Shown piece after piece: positions 16,756 through 29,840 of a DNA stretch of 64,000 nucleotides. The notes below the pieces were generated by a model. That model was not told the DNA's origin, ran no database searches, and was given only the letters and a program-made list of their open reading frames with translations. The stretch covers positions 28,080 through 92,079 of the forward strand of contig JAEWGI010000053.1 in NCBI GenBank assembly GCA_023388355.1, in the 5' to 3' direction. A program made the translations under genes and the position numbers. Positions within the stretch are counted from its first letter, which is position 1. The number at the start of each line of letters is the position of its first letter. Origin of the DNA: Pseudomonadota bacterium. GTDB lineage: Bacteria; Pseudomonadota; Gammaproteobacteria; Xanthomonadales; Xanthomonadaceae.

Positions 16756-17913
16756 GTGACCCAAACCGCAATTCTCGTCCTCGAAGACGGCACCGTATTC
16801 GAGGGCGCTTCCGTGGGCGCACCCGGCCTGTCGGTCGGCGAGGTGGTGTTCAACACCGCCATGACCGGCTACCAGGAAGTGCTTACCGATCCGTCGTACG
16901 CGCGCCAGCTGGTGACGCTGACCTATCCGCATATCGGCAACACCGGCTGCACCGACCAGGACGACGAGGCCGGCAGGGTCTGGTCGGCCGGCCTGATCGT
17001 GCGCGACGTGCCGCGCCGGCCGAGCAGCTGGCGCAGCCAGGTCGCGCTGCCCGAGTGGCTGCGCGCGCGCGGAATCCTCGCCATCGCCGGCATCGACACG
17101 CGCAAGCTGACCCGCCTGCTGCGCGATCGCGGCGCGCAGAACGGCGCGCTCATGGCCGGCGCGATCGACGTCGACAGGGCGCTGGAAGCCGCGCGCAAGT
17201 TCCCCGGCCTCAAGGGCATGGACCTGGCCCGCGAGGTGACCACCGACGCAGCCTATGCCTGGACCGAGGGCGGGCTGGACCTGGACCGCGGTGAATTCGT
17301 GCGCGTCCCGTCGCGCTTCCGCGTGGTCGCCTACGATTTCGGGGTCAAGCGCAACATCCTGCGGATGCTGTCCGAACGCGGCTGCGAGCTGACCGTGGTT
17401 CCCGCGCAGACCCCGGCGGCCGAGGTGATGGCGATGCGACCCGACGGCGTGTTCCTGTCCAACGGGCCCGGCGATCCGGAGCCCTGCGATTACGCGATCG
17501 CCGCGATCCGCGAGCTGATCGCCCGCAGGATCCCGATCTTCGGCATCTGCCTGGGCCACCAGCTGCTGGCGCTGGCCGCGGGGGCGACGACCATGAAGAT
17601 GCCCAACGGCCATCACGGCGCCAACCACCCGGTGCAGGGAATGGACGACGGGCGGGTGCTGATCACCTCGCAGAACCACGGCTTCGCGGTCGACGAGGCG
17701 AGCCTGCCGGCCAACGTGCGCGTGATCCACCGCTCCCTGTTCGACGGCACCAACCAGGGCATCGAACTGACCGACGCCCCGGCGTTCTCCTTCCAGGGCC
17801 ATCCCGAGGCGTCGCCAGGCCCCTGCGACGTGGCGCCGCTGTTCGATCGGTTCGTGGATGCGATGGAGTCCGCAAAGGACGCCAGGGGCGCGAAGGAAGC
17901 GAAGGAAGCCTGA
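16756..17913 (+). CDS. carA: Carbamoyl-phosphate synthase small subunit CarA (glutaminase)
   Basis: A 385-residue class I glutamine amidotransferase subunit that feeds ammonia to CarB for arginine and pyrimidine synthesis. The N-terminal domain has the family signatures [14 protein letters not shown] and TYPHIGNTG. The nucleophile is Cys265 in GICLGHQ. The His/Glu of the triad lie near the C-terminus in [11 protein letters not shown]. The start is a GTG at 16756. The end carries an unusual charged tail ([14 protein letters not shown]) just after the last conserved helix. carB follows after 168 bp, an unusually wide gap for this operon. Confidence 0.98.
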   Translation: MTQTAILVLEDGTVFEGASVGAPGLSVGEVVFNTAMTGYQEVLTDPSYARQLVTLTYPHIGNTGCTDQDDEAGRVWSAGLIVRDVPRRPSSWRSQVALPEWLRARGILAIAGIDTRKLTRLLRDRGAQNGALMAGAIDVDRALEAARKFPGLKGMDLAREVTTDAAYAWTEGGLDLDRGEFVRVPSRFRVVAYDFGVKRNILRMLSERGCELTVVPAQTPAAEVMAMRPDGVFLSNGPGDPEPCDYAIAAIRELIARRIPIFGICLGHQLLALAAGATTMKMPNGHHGANHPVQGMDDGRVLITSQNHGFAVDEASLPANVRVIHRSLFDGTNQGIELTDAPAFSFQGHPEASPGPCDVAPLFDRFVDAMESAKDARGAKEAKEA

Positions 17914-17969
17914 GTGGAACGGAAGCTTCCGGAAACGGTGACCGGAATCACGGCGCGATTGCCACTGAA

Positions 17970-17999
17970 CTCCGGAAGTCATCGCCCCGGCATCCGGAG
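17970..17999. repeat. Inverted repeat in the carA-carB gap
   Basis: CTCCGGA (17970-17976) and TCCGGAG (17993-17999) are perfect 7-bp arms around 16 bp. It sits immediately before a second, larger palindrome. It could form an RNA hairpin in the carAB message or serve as a protein site; no T-tract follows. Confidence 0.45.
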
Positions 18000-18001
18000 A
18001 C

Positions 18002-18020
18002 TCGTCATGCAGCATGACGA
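18002..18020. promoter_or_regulatory. 19-bp perfect palindrome 62 bp upstream of carB
   Basis: TCGTCATGC-A-GCATGACGA is a perfect 9-1-9 inverted repeat. It is less GC-rich than its surroundings, which makes chance less likely. It could be an operator for a dimeric regulator at an internal carB promoter, or an RNA hairpin separating carA and carB expression. Its protein partner cannot be named from sequence. Confidence 0.4.
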
Positions 18021-18081
18021 CACCGTGCCCGTCTAATCGAAATCTTGCGCTTTTTTGCGCCATTTGCGGACCAACCAGACA

Positions 18082-21333
<3,252 letters not shown>

Positions 21334-21342
21334 GGAGGAACA

Positions 21343-21819
21343 ATGAGAGCACCCATGACTTTGGCGGGCGCCCAGCGCCTGCGTGCCGAACTCGAGGAAC
21401 TCAAGTCGGTGAAGCGGCCGGAAGTGATCGCCGCGATTTCCGAGGCGCGTTCCCACGGCGATCTCAAGGAGAACGCCGAATACCACGCCGCGCGCGAGCA
21501 GCAGGGCTTCATCGAAGGCCGGATCAAGCAGCTCGAAGGCGAGCTTTCGCATGCCGACGTCATCGACGTGACCAGGCTCGATGCCGGCGACAAGGTGGTG
21601 TTCGGCGCCACGGTCACGATCGCCGACGTGGAAACCGACGAGGAGAAGCGCTACCAGATCGTGGGCGACCTCGAAGCCGACATCAAGCTCGGCCTGATCG
21701 CGATCTCCTCGCCGGTGGCGCGCGCCATGATCGGCAAGCATTCCGGCGACAGCATCACGATCGAGGCGCCGGCGGGCACGCGCGAGTACGAGATCGTCGA
21801 CGTCAGCTACGGCGGCTGA
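21343..21819 (+). CDS. greA: Transcription elongation factor GreA
   Basis: A 158-residue factor that enters the RNA polymerase secondary channel and stimulates cleavage of backtracked RNA. The N-terminal coiled coil carries the acidic tip ([20 protein letters not shown], with Asp and Glu at the tip). The C-terminal FKBP-like domain ends in [15 protein letters not shown] strong GAGGAGGA site lies between the carB stop and the ATG (9-bp gap), so it is probably co-transcribed with carAB. Confidence 0.97.
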   Translation: MRAPMTLAGAQRLRAELEELKSVKRPEVIAAISEARSHGDLKENAEYHAAREQQGFIEGRIKQLEGELSHADVIDVTRLDAGDKVVFGATVTIADVETDEEKRYQIVGDLEADIKLGLIAISSPVARAMIGKHSGDSITIEAPAGTREYEIVDVSYGG

Positions 21820-21826
21820 CCCCGCC

Positions 21827-22771
21827 ATGGCGCGCGCGACAGCGACCGCGACCCTGCTGCTGCCGGCGGCGCGCCGCATGCAGGCGCCGCCGGCGGCGGT
21901 GGCGGCGGCACTGGGCCGTGCGGACGTCGCGAGCGGACTGGGCGAGGGCCGGCGCGAGCAGCTGCGCCGCCACATGCAGCTGCTGCCCGATCACTGGCCG
22001 GTGGCCGCGCTCACCCGCCAGCTCGACGCCGGCGATGCCGCCGGCGCGACGTGGCTGCGCGCCGATCCCTGCCGGATCCAGCCCGACATCAACGGCGCGC
22101 GTCTGCTCGACCACGGCGATACCCTGGAACTGGACGCGCAGGACGCGGCCGAACTCCTGCCGGCGCTGCGGACCCTGTTCGGCGATGCCGGCATGCCGAT
22201 CGACGCGCCGTCGCCGTCGCGCTGGTACCTGCGCCTGGCGCCGTCGACCCCGCTGCCGGCATTCACCGAACCGGACGACGCGCTCGGCGACGACGTGTTC
22301 GAACACCTGGCCGAAGGCAGCCAGGGTCGGCGCTGGCGCAGCCTGCTGACCGAGGCGCAGGTGATCCTGCACAACCATCCCTGGAACGCGCGCCGCGTTG
22401 CCGCGGGCAGGCGTCCGGTGAATTCGCTGTGGTTCTGGGGCGCCGGGATGCTGCCCGACCACGTGCGCTCGCCGCACGCACGCTTCCACGGCGGCGACGA
22501 TCTGGCGCGCGCGCTGGCGGCGGCGGCGAAGATCGATGCGCCGCTGCCGGCGCGCTTCGAAGCGGGCGAGGGCGATGCGCTGTACGACCTCGCGGCGCTG
22601 CGCGACCCGGCCGTGCTCGACGGCGCATGGCTGCAGCCGGCGCTGGCCGCGCTGCAGGCGGGGCGCATCGCCTCGCTGGTCCTGGACACCGCCGATGGCA
22701 CCGTCTTCAGCCTCGCTCGCGGACAGCGCTGGCGCTTCTGGCGGCGCCCGCGCGCGGGCTACCAGGCCTGA
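21827..22771 (+). CDS. COG4255-like conserved protein (often labelled phosphoglycerate mutase)
   Basis: A 314-residue cytoplasmic protein. The hallmark block ILHNHPWNARR...NSLWFWGAGMLP (about residues 180-210) is shared with a xanthomonad and burkholderial family that databases often call phosphoglycerate mutase or a regulatory protein of that family. Mutase catalytic residues are not evident, so that name is not supported here. The central SRWYLRLAP block (about 130-140) is also conserved. It starts 7 bp after greA, and its TGA overlaps the recJ ATG (TGATG), indicating coupling with recJ. Biochemical role unknown. Confidence 0.75.
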   Translation: MARATATATLLLPAARRMQAPPAAVAAALGRADVASGLGEGRREQLRRHMQLLPDHWPVAALTRQLDAGDAAGATWLRADPCRIQPDINGARLLDHGDTLELDAQDAAELLPALRTLFGDAGMPIDAPSPSRWYLRLAPSTPLPAFTEPDDALGDDVFEHLAEGSQGRRWRSLLTEAQVILHNHPWNARRVAAGRRPVNSLWFWGAGMLPDHVRSPHARFHGGDDLARALAAAAKIDAPLPARFEAGEGDALYDLAALRDPAVLDGAWLQPALAALQAGRIASLVLDTADGTVFSLARGQRWRFWRRPRAGYQA

Positions 22772-24489
22772 TGTCGGCGCGGATCAGGCGGCGCGAGTCC
22801 AGCCCCGGCGACGGCTGGCCGGCGACGATGCCGCCGCTGCTGCGCCGCATCTACGCCGCGCGTGGAATTGGCGATCCGGCCATGGCCCGGCCGCGGCTGG
22901 CGCAGCTGCCGCCGCCCGACGGCCTCGGCGGGCTGGTGGACGCGGTGCGGATGCTGGCCGATGCGATCGCGCGCGACACCCGCATCCTGGTGGTCGGCGA
23001 TTTCGACGCCGACGGCGCCACCGCCTGCGCTGTCGCGGTGCGCGGCCTGCGCATGCTCGGCGCCCGCGACCTGGTCCACGCGGTACCCAACCGGATGCTG
23101 CACGGCTATGGCCTGTCGCCGAACCTGGTCGACGAGCTGGCCGCGCTGCAGCCGGGCCTGCTGGTGACCGTCGACCACGGCGTCGCCTGCCACGCCGGCG
23201 TCGCAGCGGCCAAGGCGCGCGGCTGGCAGGTGCTGGTCACCGACCACCACCTGCCCGGCGATGCGCTGCCGCCCGCCGATGCCATCGTCAATCCCAACCT
23301 GCGCGGCGATGCATTCGCGTGCAAGGCGCTGGCCGGCGTGGGCGTGATCTTCTACGTGCTGCTGGCGCTGCGCGGCCACCTGCGCGACGCGGGCGCCTTC
23401 GCCGGCCGTGACCCGCCCGACCTGGCCGTGCTGCTCGACCTGGTGGCCGTCGGCACCGTGGCCGACCTGGTGCCGCTGGATGCCAGCAACCGCGCCATGG
23501 TCGCCGCCGGCCTGCGCAGGCTGCGCGCGGGCCGCGGCTGCGCCGGGCTGCAGGCGCTGATCGAAGCGTCCGGGCGCCGCGCCGAAACCCTCACCGCCGC
23601 CGACATCGGCTTCGCGGTCGCGCCGCGCCTGAATGCCGCCGGCCGGCTGGAGGACATGTCGCTGGGCATCGAATGCCTGCTCAGCGACGATCCGCTCCAG
23701 GCGCGCGAACTGGCCGGGCACCTGCACCGGATCAACGCCGAGCGTCGCGGCGTGCAGCAGGCGATGGTCGACGACGCCGAGGCCGCGCTGGCGAAGCTGC
23801 CGTCGCCTGCGGGCGAAGCGCCGCTGGCGGTCTGCCTGTTCGACCCGGGCTGGCACGCCGGCGTGGTTGGCCTGGTCGCCTCGAAGATGAAGGAGCGCCT
23901 GCACCGGCCGGTCATCGCCTTCGCCCCGGCCGAACCCGGCAGCGACAGGCTGCGCGGCTCGGCGCGTTCGATCCCGGGCCTGCACATCCGCGACGTGCTG
24001 GCGGCGGTGGACAGCGCGCACCCGGGCCTGGTCGAACGCTTCGGCGGTCACGCCATGGCCGCCGGGATGGGCCTGCGCCGCGAGGCCTTCGCGGCCTTCG
24101 AGCAGGCCTTCGCCGATGCCGTGCGCGCCGCGCTCGACCCCGCGCTGCTGCAGGCCGAGCTGCTCAGCGACGGCGAACTGCTGCCGGGGGAGTTCGACCG
24201 CTTCCACGCCGAGGCGATCCGCGACGGCGGCCCCTGGGGCCAGGGCTTTGCCGAGCCGCTGTTCGACGGCGTATTCGAGCTGCTCGACTGGAAGACCGTC
24301 GGCGAGCGCCACCTCAAGCTGCGGCTGCGCGCGGACGGCGTGCCTGCGCCGCTGGCCGCGATCCACTTCGGTGGCTGGACCGGCGAGGCCCCCGCGCCGC
24401 GCAGCCGCCTCGCCTACCGGCTCGCCCCCGACGACTGGCGCGGCGGCAGCGCCATCCAGCTCATCGTGGAACATCGCGAACCGGCGTAA
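22771..24489 (+). CDS. recJ: Single-stranded-DNA-specific exonuclease RecJ
   Basis: A 572-residue DHH-family 5'-3' exonuclease used in recombination and mismatch repair. Metal-binding motifs are visible: DFDADG at 77-82, VDHG at 134-137, TDHHLPGD from 157, and the DHHA1 half with FGGHAMAAGM near 420. The C-terminal OB-like region (DWKTVGERHLKL, then IHFGGW) is present. The ATG is embedded in the upstream stop (TGATG). The final 29 bp overlap the 3' end of the convergent acyltransferase gene. Length is normal. Confidence 0.97.
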   Translation: MSARIRRRESSPGDGWPATMPPLLRRIYAARGIGDPAMARPRLAQLPPPDGLGGLVDAVRMLADAIARDTRILVVGDFDADGATACAVAVRGLRMLGARDLVHAVPNRMLHGYGLSPNLVDELAALQPGLLVTVDHGVACHAGVAAAKARGWQVLVTDHHLPGDALPPADAIVNPNLRGDAFACKALAGVGVIFYVLLALRGHLRDAGAFAGRDPPDLAVLLDLVAVGTVADLVPLDASNRAMVAAGLRRLRAGRGCAGLQALIEASGRRAETLTAADIGFAVAPRLNAAGRLEDMSLGIECLLSDDPLQARELAGHLHRINAERRGVQQAMVDDAEAALAKLPSPAGEAPLAVCLFDPGWHAGVVGLVASKMKERLHRPVIAFAPAEPGSDRLRGSARSIPGLHIRDVLAAVDSAHPGLVERFGGHAMAAGMGLRREAFAAFEQAFADAVRAALDPALLQAELLSDGELLPGEFDRFHAEAIRDGGPWGQGFAEPLFDGVFELLDWKTVGERHLKLRLRADGVPAPLAAIHFGGWTGEAPAPRSRLAYRLAPDDWRGGSAIQLIVEHREPA

Positions 24490-25681
24490 GCGCGTCTCCC
24501 GGCACGCGCGCCGCGTCGCGGTACTTCAGCCCGAACAGCGGCCGCAGCAGCGGCACGCGCCGGATCGCCTCATGGCCGGCCAGGCACAGCGCGAAGGTCA
24601 GCACCGCCAGCAGCGGCCCCTCCAGCCACGGGTCCAGCTGCAGCGGCCGGAAGTGCACGGCAAGCAGCACGATCACCGTCTGGTGCAGGATGTAGACCGG
24701 GAAGACCGCCCGCGACAGGTAGCGCAGGGCCGGGCTGTCGCCGGGCGCGATCCGCCGCGCAAAGCCCAGTATCGCGACGATCGCCGTCCACTGGTTGAGC
24801 CCCCAGGCCGCGCGCATCGCGGTGCGCAGCGCCTCCGGCGGCGCTGCCACGCGGTACAGCTCGAAGTAGCCTGCGATCGCCAGCCAGCTGGCCAGCCAGA
24901 GCGCCAGCGCCGGCCAGCGCAGCCGCACGAAGCCGTCCAGGATCCGCGCCTCATGCGCGGCCAGGAAGCCGAACAGGAACACGAAGAAGTACTGCGCGTG
25001 GTTGTACCAGTCGTCCACCAGCGCATGGCTGGAGCCGAAGCGGTCGATCAGCAGCACCCGCGCCAGTGCCAGCAGCAGCGCCGGCACCAGCAGCAGCGCC
25101 AGGCCCGATTCCAGCCGCGCGCCCAGCCAGGCCGCCGCGCGCTCCAGCCGCAGCGGCGCGAACCGCAGCAGCAGCCAGATCGCAACCGTGTACACCCACA
25201 GGTAGGCCACGAACCACAGGTGGTTCCAGGTCGGCAGGATCAGGCAGTCCTCGCCCCGGCAGAAGCCGGTGTCGGCGGCCAGGTAGCGCGCCCAGAACGC
25301 GAGGTAGCCGTCGTGGAAGCCGCCGGGCAGCTTGTCGACCACCTCGAAATACGACTGCGGCGGCACGATCACCAGCATGCCGAAGGCCAGCGGCAGCAGC
25401 AGCCGCCACGAGCGTGGCCCGAGGAAGCGCGGCCGGGTGCCGGAGGCGGCGGCCTCGCGCCGCAGCTTGCCCAGCAGGAAGGCGGTGGCGGCCCCCGACA
25501 CCAGGAACAGCAGCGACAGCCGCCAGGGCGAGCTGAGCATCATGAAAGGCTCCAGCGCCGGTCCGGCGTGCGGGCTGTCGACGTGCCATTCCCAGCTCAC
25601 GTAGTACATGCCCACGTGGTAGAGCACCAGCAGGGCGAAGGCGAGGATGCGGATCCAGTCGAGGTCGTGGCGTCGGGTCAT
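24461..25681 (-). CDS. Membrane acyltransferase (acyltransferase family 3)
   Basis: A 406-residue polytopic inner-membrane protein. It opens with RRHDLDWIRILAFALLVLYH, the usual start of family 3 acyltransferases, including the first helix and the conserved R/H. About ten hydrophobic segments follow, among them LSLLFLVSGAATAFLLG, WNHLWFVAYLWVYT and a late VFPVYILHQTVIVLLAV. The family transfers acyl groups to cell-surface or periplasmic glycans (OpgC-like); the substrate here is unknown. Start ATG at 25679-25681; upstream frame extension is non-homologous. It is convergent with recJ and divergent from the LytTR regulator at 25829, a likely functional partner. Confidence 0.88.
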   Translation of the reverse strand: MTRRHDLDWIRILAFALLVLYHVGMYYVSWEWHVDSPHAGPALEPFMMLSSPWRLSLLFLVSGAATAFLLGKLRREAAASGTRPRFLGPRSWRLLLPLAFGMLVIVPPQSYFEVVDKLPGGFHDGYLAFWARYLAADTGFCRGEDCLILPTWNHLWFVAYLWVYTVAIWLLLRFAPLRLERAAAWLGARLESGLALLLVPALLLALARVLLIDRFGSSHALVDDWYNHAQYFFVFLFGFLAAHEARILDGFVRLRWPALALWLASWLAIAGYFELYRVAAPPEALRTAMRAAWGLNQWTAIVAILGFARRIAPGDSPALRYLSRAVFPVYILHQTVIVLLAVHFRPLQLDPWLEGPLLAVLTFALCLAGHEAIRRVPLLRPLFGLKYRDAARVPGDALTPVRDVPR

Positions 25682-25814
25682 GGCGTCGGCGGAAGGGGAA
25701 TGCGGCTGCAAGCCTCGTCGTCGTCGTGGCGCATGCAAAGCGCGAAGTGACGGGCCGACGCGGCGCAGGGACGAATCGCGGGCCGTGCGGGACGGGCGGC
25801 AGGGCCGCGGCACG

Positions 25815-25831
25815 TAGAATCCACACTCATG
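25815..25831 (+). promoter_or_regulatory. Candidate -10 for a leaderless LytTR-regulator transcript
   Basis: TAGAAT at 25815-25820 ends 8 bp before the ATG at 25829, with no Shine-Dalgarno sequence in between. It lies in the 147-bp divergent region shared with the acyltransferase gene. Confidence 0.4.
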
Positions 25832-26704
25832 GCCACGTCCCCGACCGCCTACGAACGCTATGCGCCCTGGCGGCACTGGGCCGAAGCCGGCTTCGTCGCC
25901 GCGATCCTGGTCGGCAACGGGGTGGGCAACGCCATCACCACCTGGATGGAGCTCGCGCGCCACCATGACAATCCGTTCCAGCGCTGGGAGCCGGCGGTCT
26001 GGGAGGCCAGCAGCGGACTGATGTGGGTGCTGCTGATCCCGCTGGTCGCGCGCCTGACCGCGCGCTGGCCCACCCACTGGCACAACCTGTTGCGGCGCCT
26101 GCCGCTGCACCTGGCGGCCAGCGTGGCGGTATCGCTGCTGCACGTGCTGGGGATGGTGGCCTTGCGCGTGCTCGCCTACCGCTGGCAGGGAATGGACTAC
26201 GAATTCGGGCCGTGGCCGCGCGAGCTGCTGTACGAATACCTCAAGGACGTGCGCAGCTACGCCGGCATCGTGTTCGTGATCGAGGCCTACCGCCTGCTGC
26301 TGCGGCGCATGCAGGGCGAAGCAAGCCTGCTTGGCGCCCCGGACGAAGGCCCGCCGCTGGAGCCGGTCGATCGCCCCGAGCGCTTCCTGGTGCGCAAGCT
26401 GGGGCGCGAGTTCCTGGTCGCCGCGGACGACATCGAGTGGCTGCAGGCCGCGGGCAACTACGTCAACCTGCGCGTGCGCGGCCACGACTATCCGCTGCGC
26501 AGCACCATCGGCGGCATCGCCGGGCGGCTCGATCCGGACCGCTTCATCCGCATCCACCGCAGCTACATCGTCAACATCGCCCACCTGGCTTCGATCGAGC
26601 CGCTGGACACCGGCGATGCGCGGGTCCACATGAAGGACGCCAGCGCGCTTCCCGCCAGCCGGCGCTACCGGGGGGAGCTGCGCGGACGCTTCGCCGAGGC
26701 CTGA
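25829..26704 (+). CDS. Membrane-anchored LytTR-family transcriptional regulator
   Basis: A 291-residue protein. Four hydrophobic segments (about 18-40, 62-78, 93-116 and 143-158) form an N-terminal membrane input module. A short linker leads to a LytTR DNA-binding domain (about 183-288): RFLVRKLGREFLVAADDIEW, AAGNYVNLRV, then FIRIHRSYIVNIAHL. There is no receiver domain, so the signal must come through the membrane part. It is divergently placed from an acyltransferase, a pairing that suggests local or autoregulation. LytTR proteins bind spaced direct repeats; I did not identify these confidently in the 147-bp gap. Confidence 0.88.
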   Translation: MATSPTAYERYAPWRHWAEAGFVAAILVGNGVGNAITTWMELARHHDNPFQRWEPAVWEASSGLMWVLLIPLVARLTARWPTHWHNLLRRLPLHLAASVAVSLLHVLGMVALRVLAYRWQGMDYEFGPWPRELLYEYLKDVRSYAGIVFVIEAYRLLLRRMQGEASLLGAPDEGPPLEPVDRPERFLVRKLGREFLVAADDIEWLQAAGNYVNLRVRGHDYPLRSTIGGIAGRLDPDRFIRIHRSYIVNIAHLASIEPLDTGDARVHMKDASALPASRRYRGELRGRFAEA

Positions 26705-26715
26705 TCCGCCCGGTG

Positions 26716-26736
26716 TCCGCCGGCGTGGCCGGCGGA
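26716..26736 (+). terminator. GC hairpin after the LytTR gene
   Basis: TCCGCCGGC-GTG-GCCGGCGGA is a perfect 9-bp stem with a 3-nt loop, 12 bp after the stop codon. There is no T-tract, so termination strength is uncertain. It separates this gene from the prfB promoter region. Confidence 0.4.
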
Positions 26737-26849
26737 TGCCGGAGGCGCGCGCCCGGCGCAGTTCCGCCCCCCGCGCCGGTCGCGTGACCCCGTCCCCCGG
26801 TCCGAACGGCCGCCGTCCGCGCCGCACGACTGCAGGGGGAGCCGCGGAT

Positions 26850-26858
26850 TGCTAGAAT
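26850..26858 (+). promoter_or_regulatory. Candidate extended -10 of prfB-lysS
   Basis: TGC-TAGAAT (TG at 26850-26851, hexamer 26853-26858) matches an extended -10. The expected start near 26865 gives a 25-nt leader to the prfB ATG. No -35 consensus is visible. Confidence 0.38.
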
Positions 26859-26889
26859 CGCCGGCTGTTTATCCCGCGGTTTTCCCCAC

Positions 26890-28018
26890 ATGATCGAACT
26901 CAATCCCGTGCGCCAGCGCATCGCCGACCTCGGCGGACGGCTGGACGCGCTCAGGGGGTTTCTTTGACTACGATGTCCGTCGCGAACGGCTCGAGGAAGT
27001 AGAGCGCGAGCTGGAGAACCCAGACGTCTGGAACGATCCCGAACGCGCCCAGGCGCTGGGCCGCGAGCGGTCCATGCTCGACCGCACCGTCAACGGCATC
27101 CGCAGCCTGGGCGAAGGCCTGGCGGGCGCCGCCGAGCTGCTGGAGCTGGCCGAAGGCGAGGACGACGAGGAGACCGCGCTGGCGGTCGTGGCCGACGTCG
27201 ACGGCTTCCAGAAGAGCCTGGAGCAGCTGGAGTTCCAGCGCATGTTCTCCGGCGAGATGGACGGCAGCAACGCCTTCGTCGACATCCAGGCGGGCGCCGG
27301 CGGCACCGAGGCCCAGGACTGGGCCGAGATGCTGCTGCGCATGTACCTGCGCTGGGCCGAGTCGCGCGGCTGGAAGACCGAACTGCTGGAAGTCTCCGGC
27401 GGCGAAGTGGCGGGCATCAAGTCCGCCACCTTCCGGGTCGAGGGCGAGCACGCCTACGGCTGGCTCAAGACCGAGACCGGGGTGCACCGGCTGGTGCGCA
27501 AGTCGCCGTTCGATTCGGACAACCGCCGCCATACCAGCTTCACCTCGGTGTTCGTTTCGCCCGAGGTCGACGACGACATCGACATCGAGATCAATCCGGC
27601 CGACCTCAAGACCGACGTCTACCGCTCCTCGGGCGCCGGCGGCCAGCACGTCAACAAGACCGAGTCGGCGGTGCGCATCACCCACGTGCCCAGCGGGGTG
27701 GTGGTGGCCTGCCAGACCGAGCGCAGCCAGCACGCCAACCGCGACCGGGCGATGAAGATGCTGGCCGCGAGACTCTACGAGCTGGAGGTCCAGAAGCGCA
27801 ACGCCGAGAAGGATGCGCTGGAGGCCAGCAAATCCGACATCGGCTGGGGCAGCCAGATCCGCAACTACGTGCTTGACCAGAGCCGGATCAAGGACCTGCG
27901 CACCGGCATCGAGCGCAGCGATACGCAGAAGGTGCTCGACGGCGACCTGGACGAGTTCGTCGAAGGCAGCCTCAAGGCCGGCCTGGAGGTCGGCTCGAAA
28001 CGTACCGACGCGGTCTGA
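26890..28018 (+). CDS. prfB: Peptide chain release factor 2, expressed by programmed +1 frameshift
   Basis: RF2 reads UGA/UAA stops. The gene starts at ATG 26890 ([14 protein letters not shown]) and meets an in-frame TGA at 26965-26967 after 25 codons. Reading continues in the +1 frame from GAC at 26966 ([13 protein letters not shown]) to 28018, giving about 375 residues. The recoding site is textbook: AGGGGG (26953-26958), TTT, then CTT-TGA-C. The stop-recognition tripeptide SPF (RKSPFDS) and the catalytic GGQ (residues 250-252) are present. Low RF2 favours the shift, so the gene autoregulates. lysS follows by 52 bp, as in E. coli. Not a pseudogene. Confidence 0.97.
26953..26968 (+). promoter_or_regulatory. 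prfB programmed +1 frameshift signal
   Basis: An internal Shine-Dalgarno AGGGGG is followed by a 3-nt spacer and the slippery CTT next to TGA-C. Spacing is the same as in E. coli prfB, where base-pairing to the 16S anti-SD pushes the ribosome one base forward. Confidence 0.95.
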
Positions 28019-28070
28019 GTCCCCACTTCCGATCCGCTTCGACCCTCCCGTTCCCGATTGCCGCCAGACC

Positions 28071-29588
<1,518 letters not shown>

Positions 29589-29840
29589 CGGCGGAGGTCC
29601 GGCCGGACGGCCGCGCCGACGGCGCGCACGCACCTGCCGATTTCGCGCAAAAAGTGATGATTTAGGGCATGATTCATCAGGCTGTCGGCCTGTTGGCGGG
29701 GCTATTCCCGTGCTTTTTCAGGACGAGACCGCAGAATTGGGGAGGGACCCGGCTTGGGCACAGGACTTGCTTACGATTACGTCAGGCGACGTTCCGGACG
29801 CGGACCTACCGACCCGTCGCCACGGGGATCCGCTGCGCCC
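29589..29840. other. lysS-rpfG intergenic region
   Basis: A 252-bp gap. It contains short GC hairpins near 29601-29632 and an AT-richer stretch (29640-29680, TTTCGCGCAAAAAGTGATGA and on) that could hold the rpfGC promoter. GGGGAGGG at 29739-29746 lies 7 bp before a TTG (29754) in frame with rpfG. No clear -35/-10 pair or Clp-like TGTGA-N6-TCACA site was found. Confidence 0.35.

Noticed and set aside
18055..18081. TTG at 18055 as the carB start
   Set aside because: The ATG at 18082 begins the conserved MPKRxDxxxIL N-terminus. The upstream codons are not family-like.
26890..27073. prfB as a pseudogene or as a gene starting at 27074
   Set aside because: The internal TGA sits in the canonical AGGGGG-TTT-CTT-TGA-C recoding context, and the +1 frame continues with conserved RF2 sequence.
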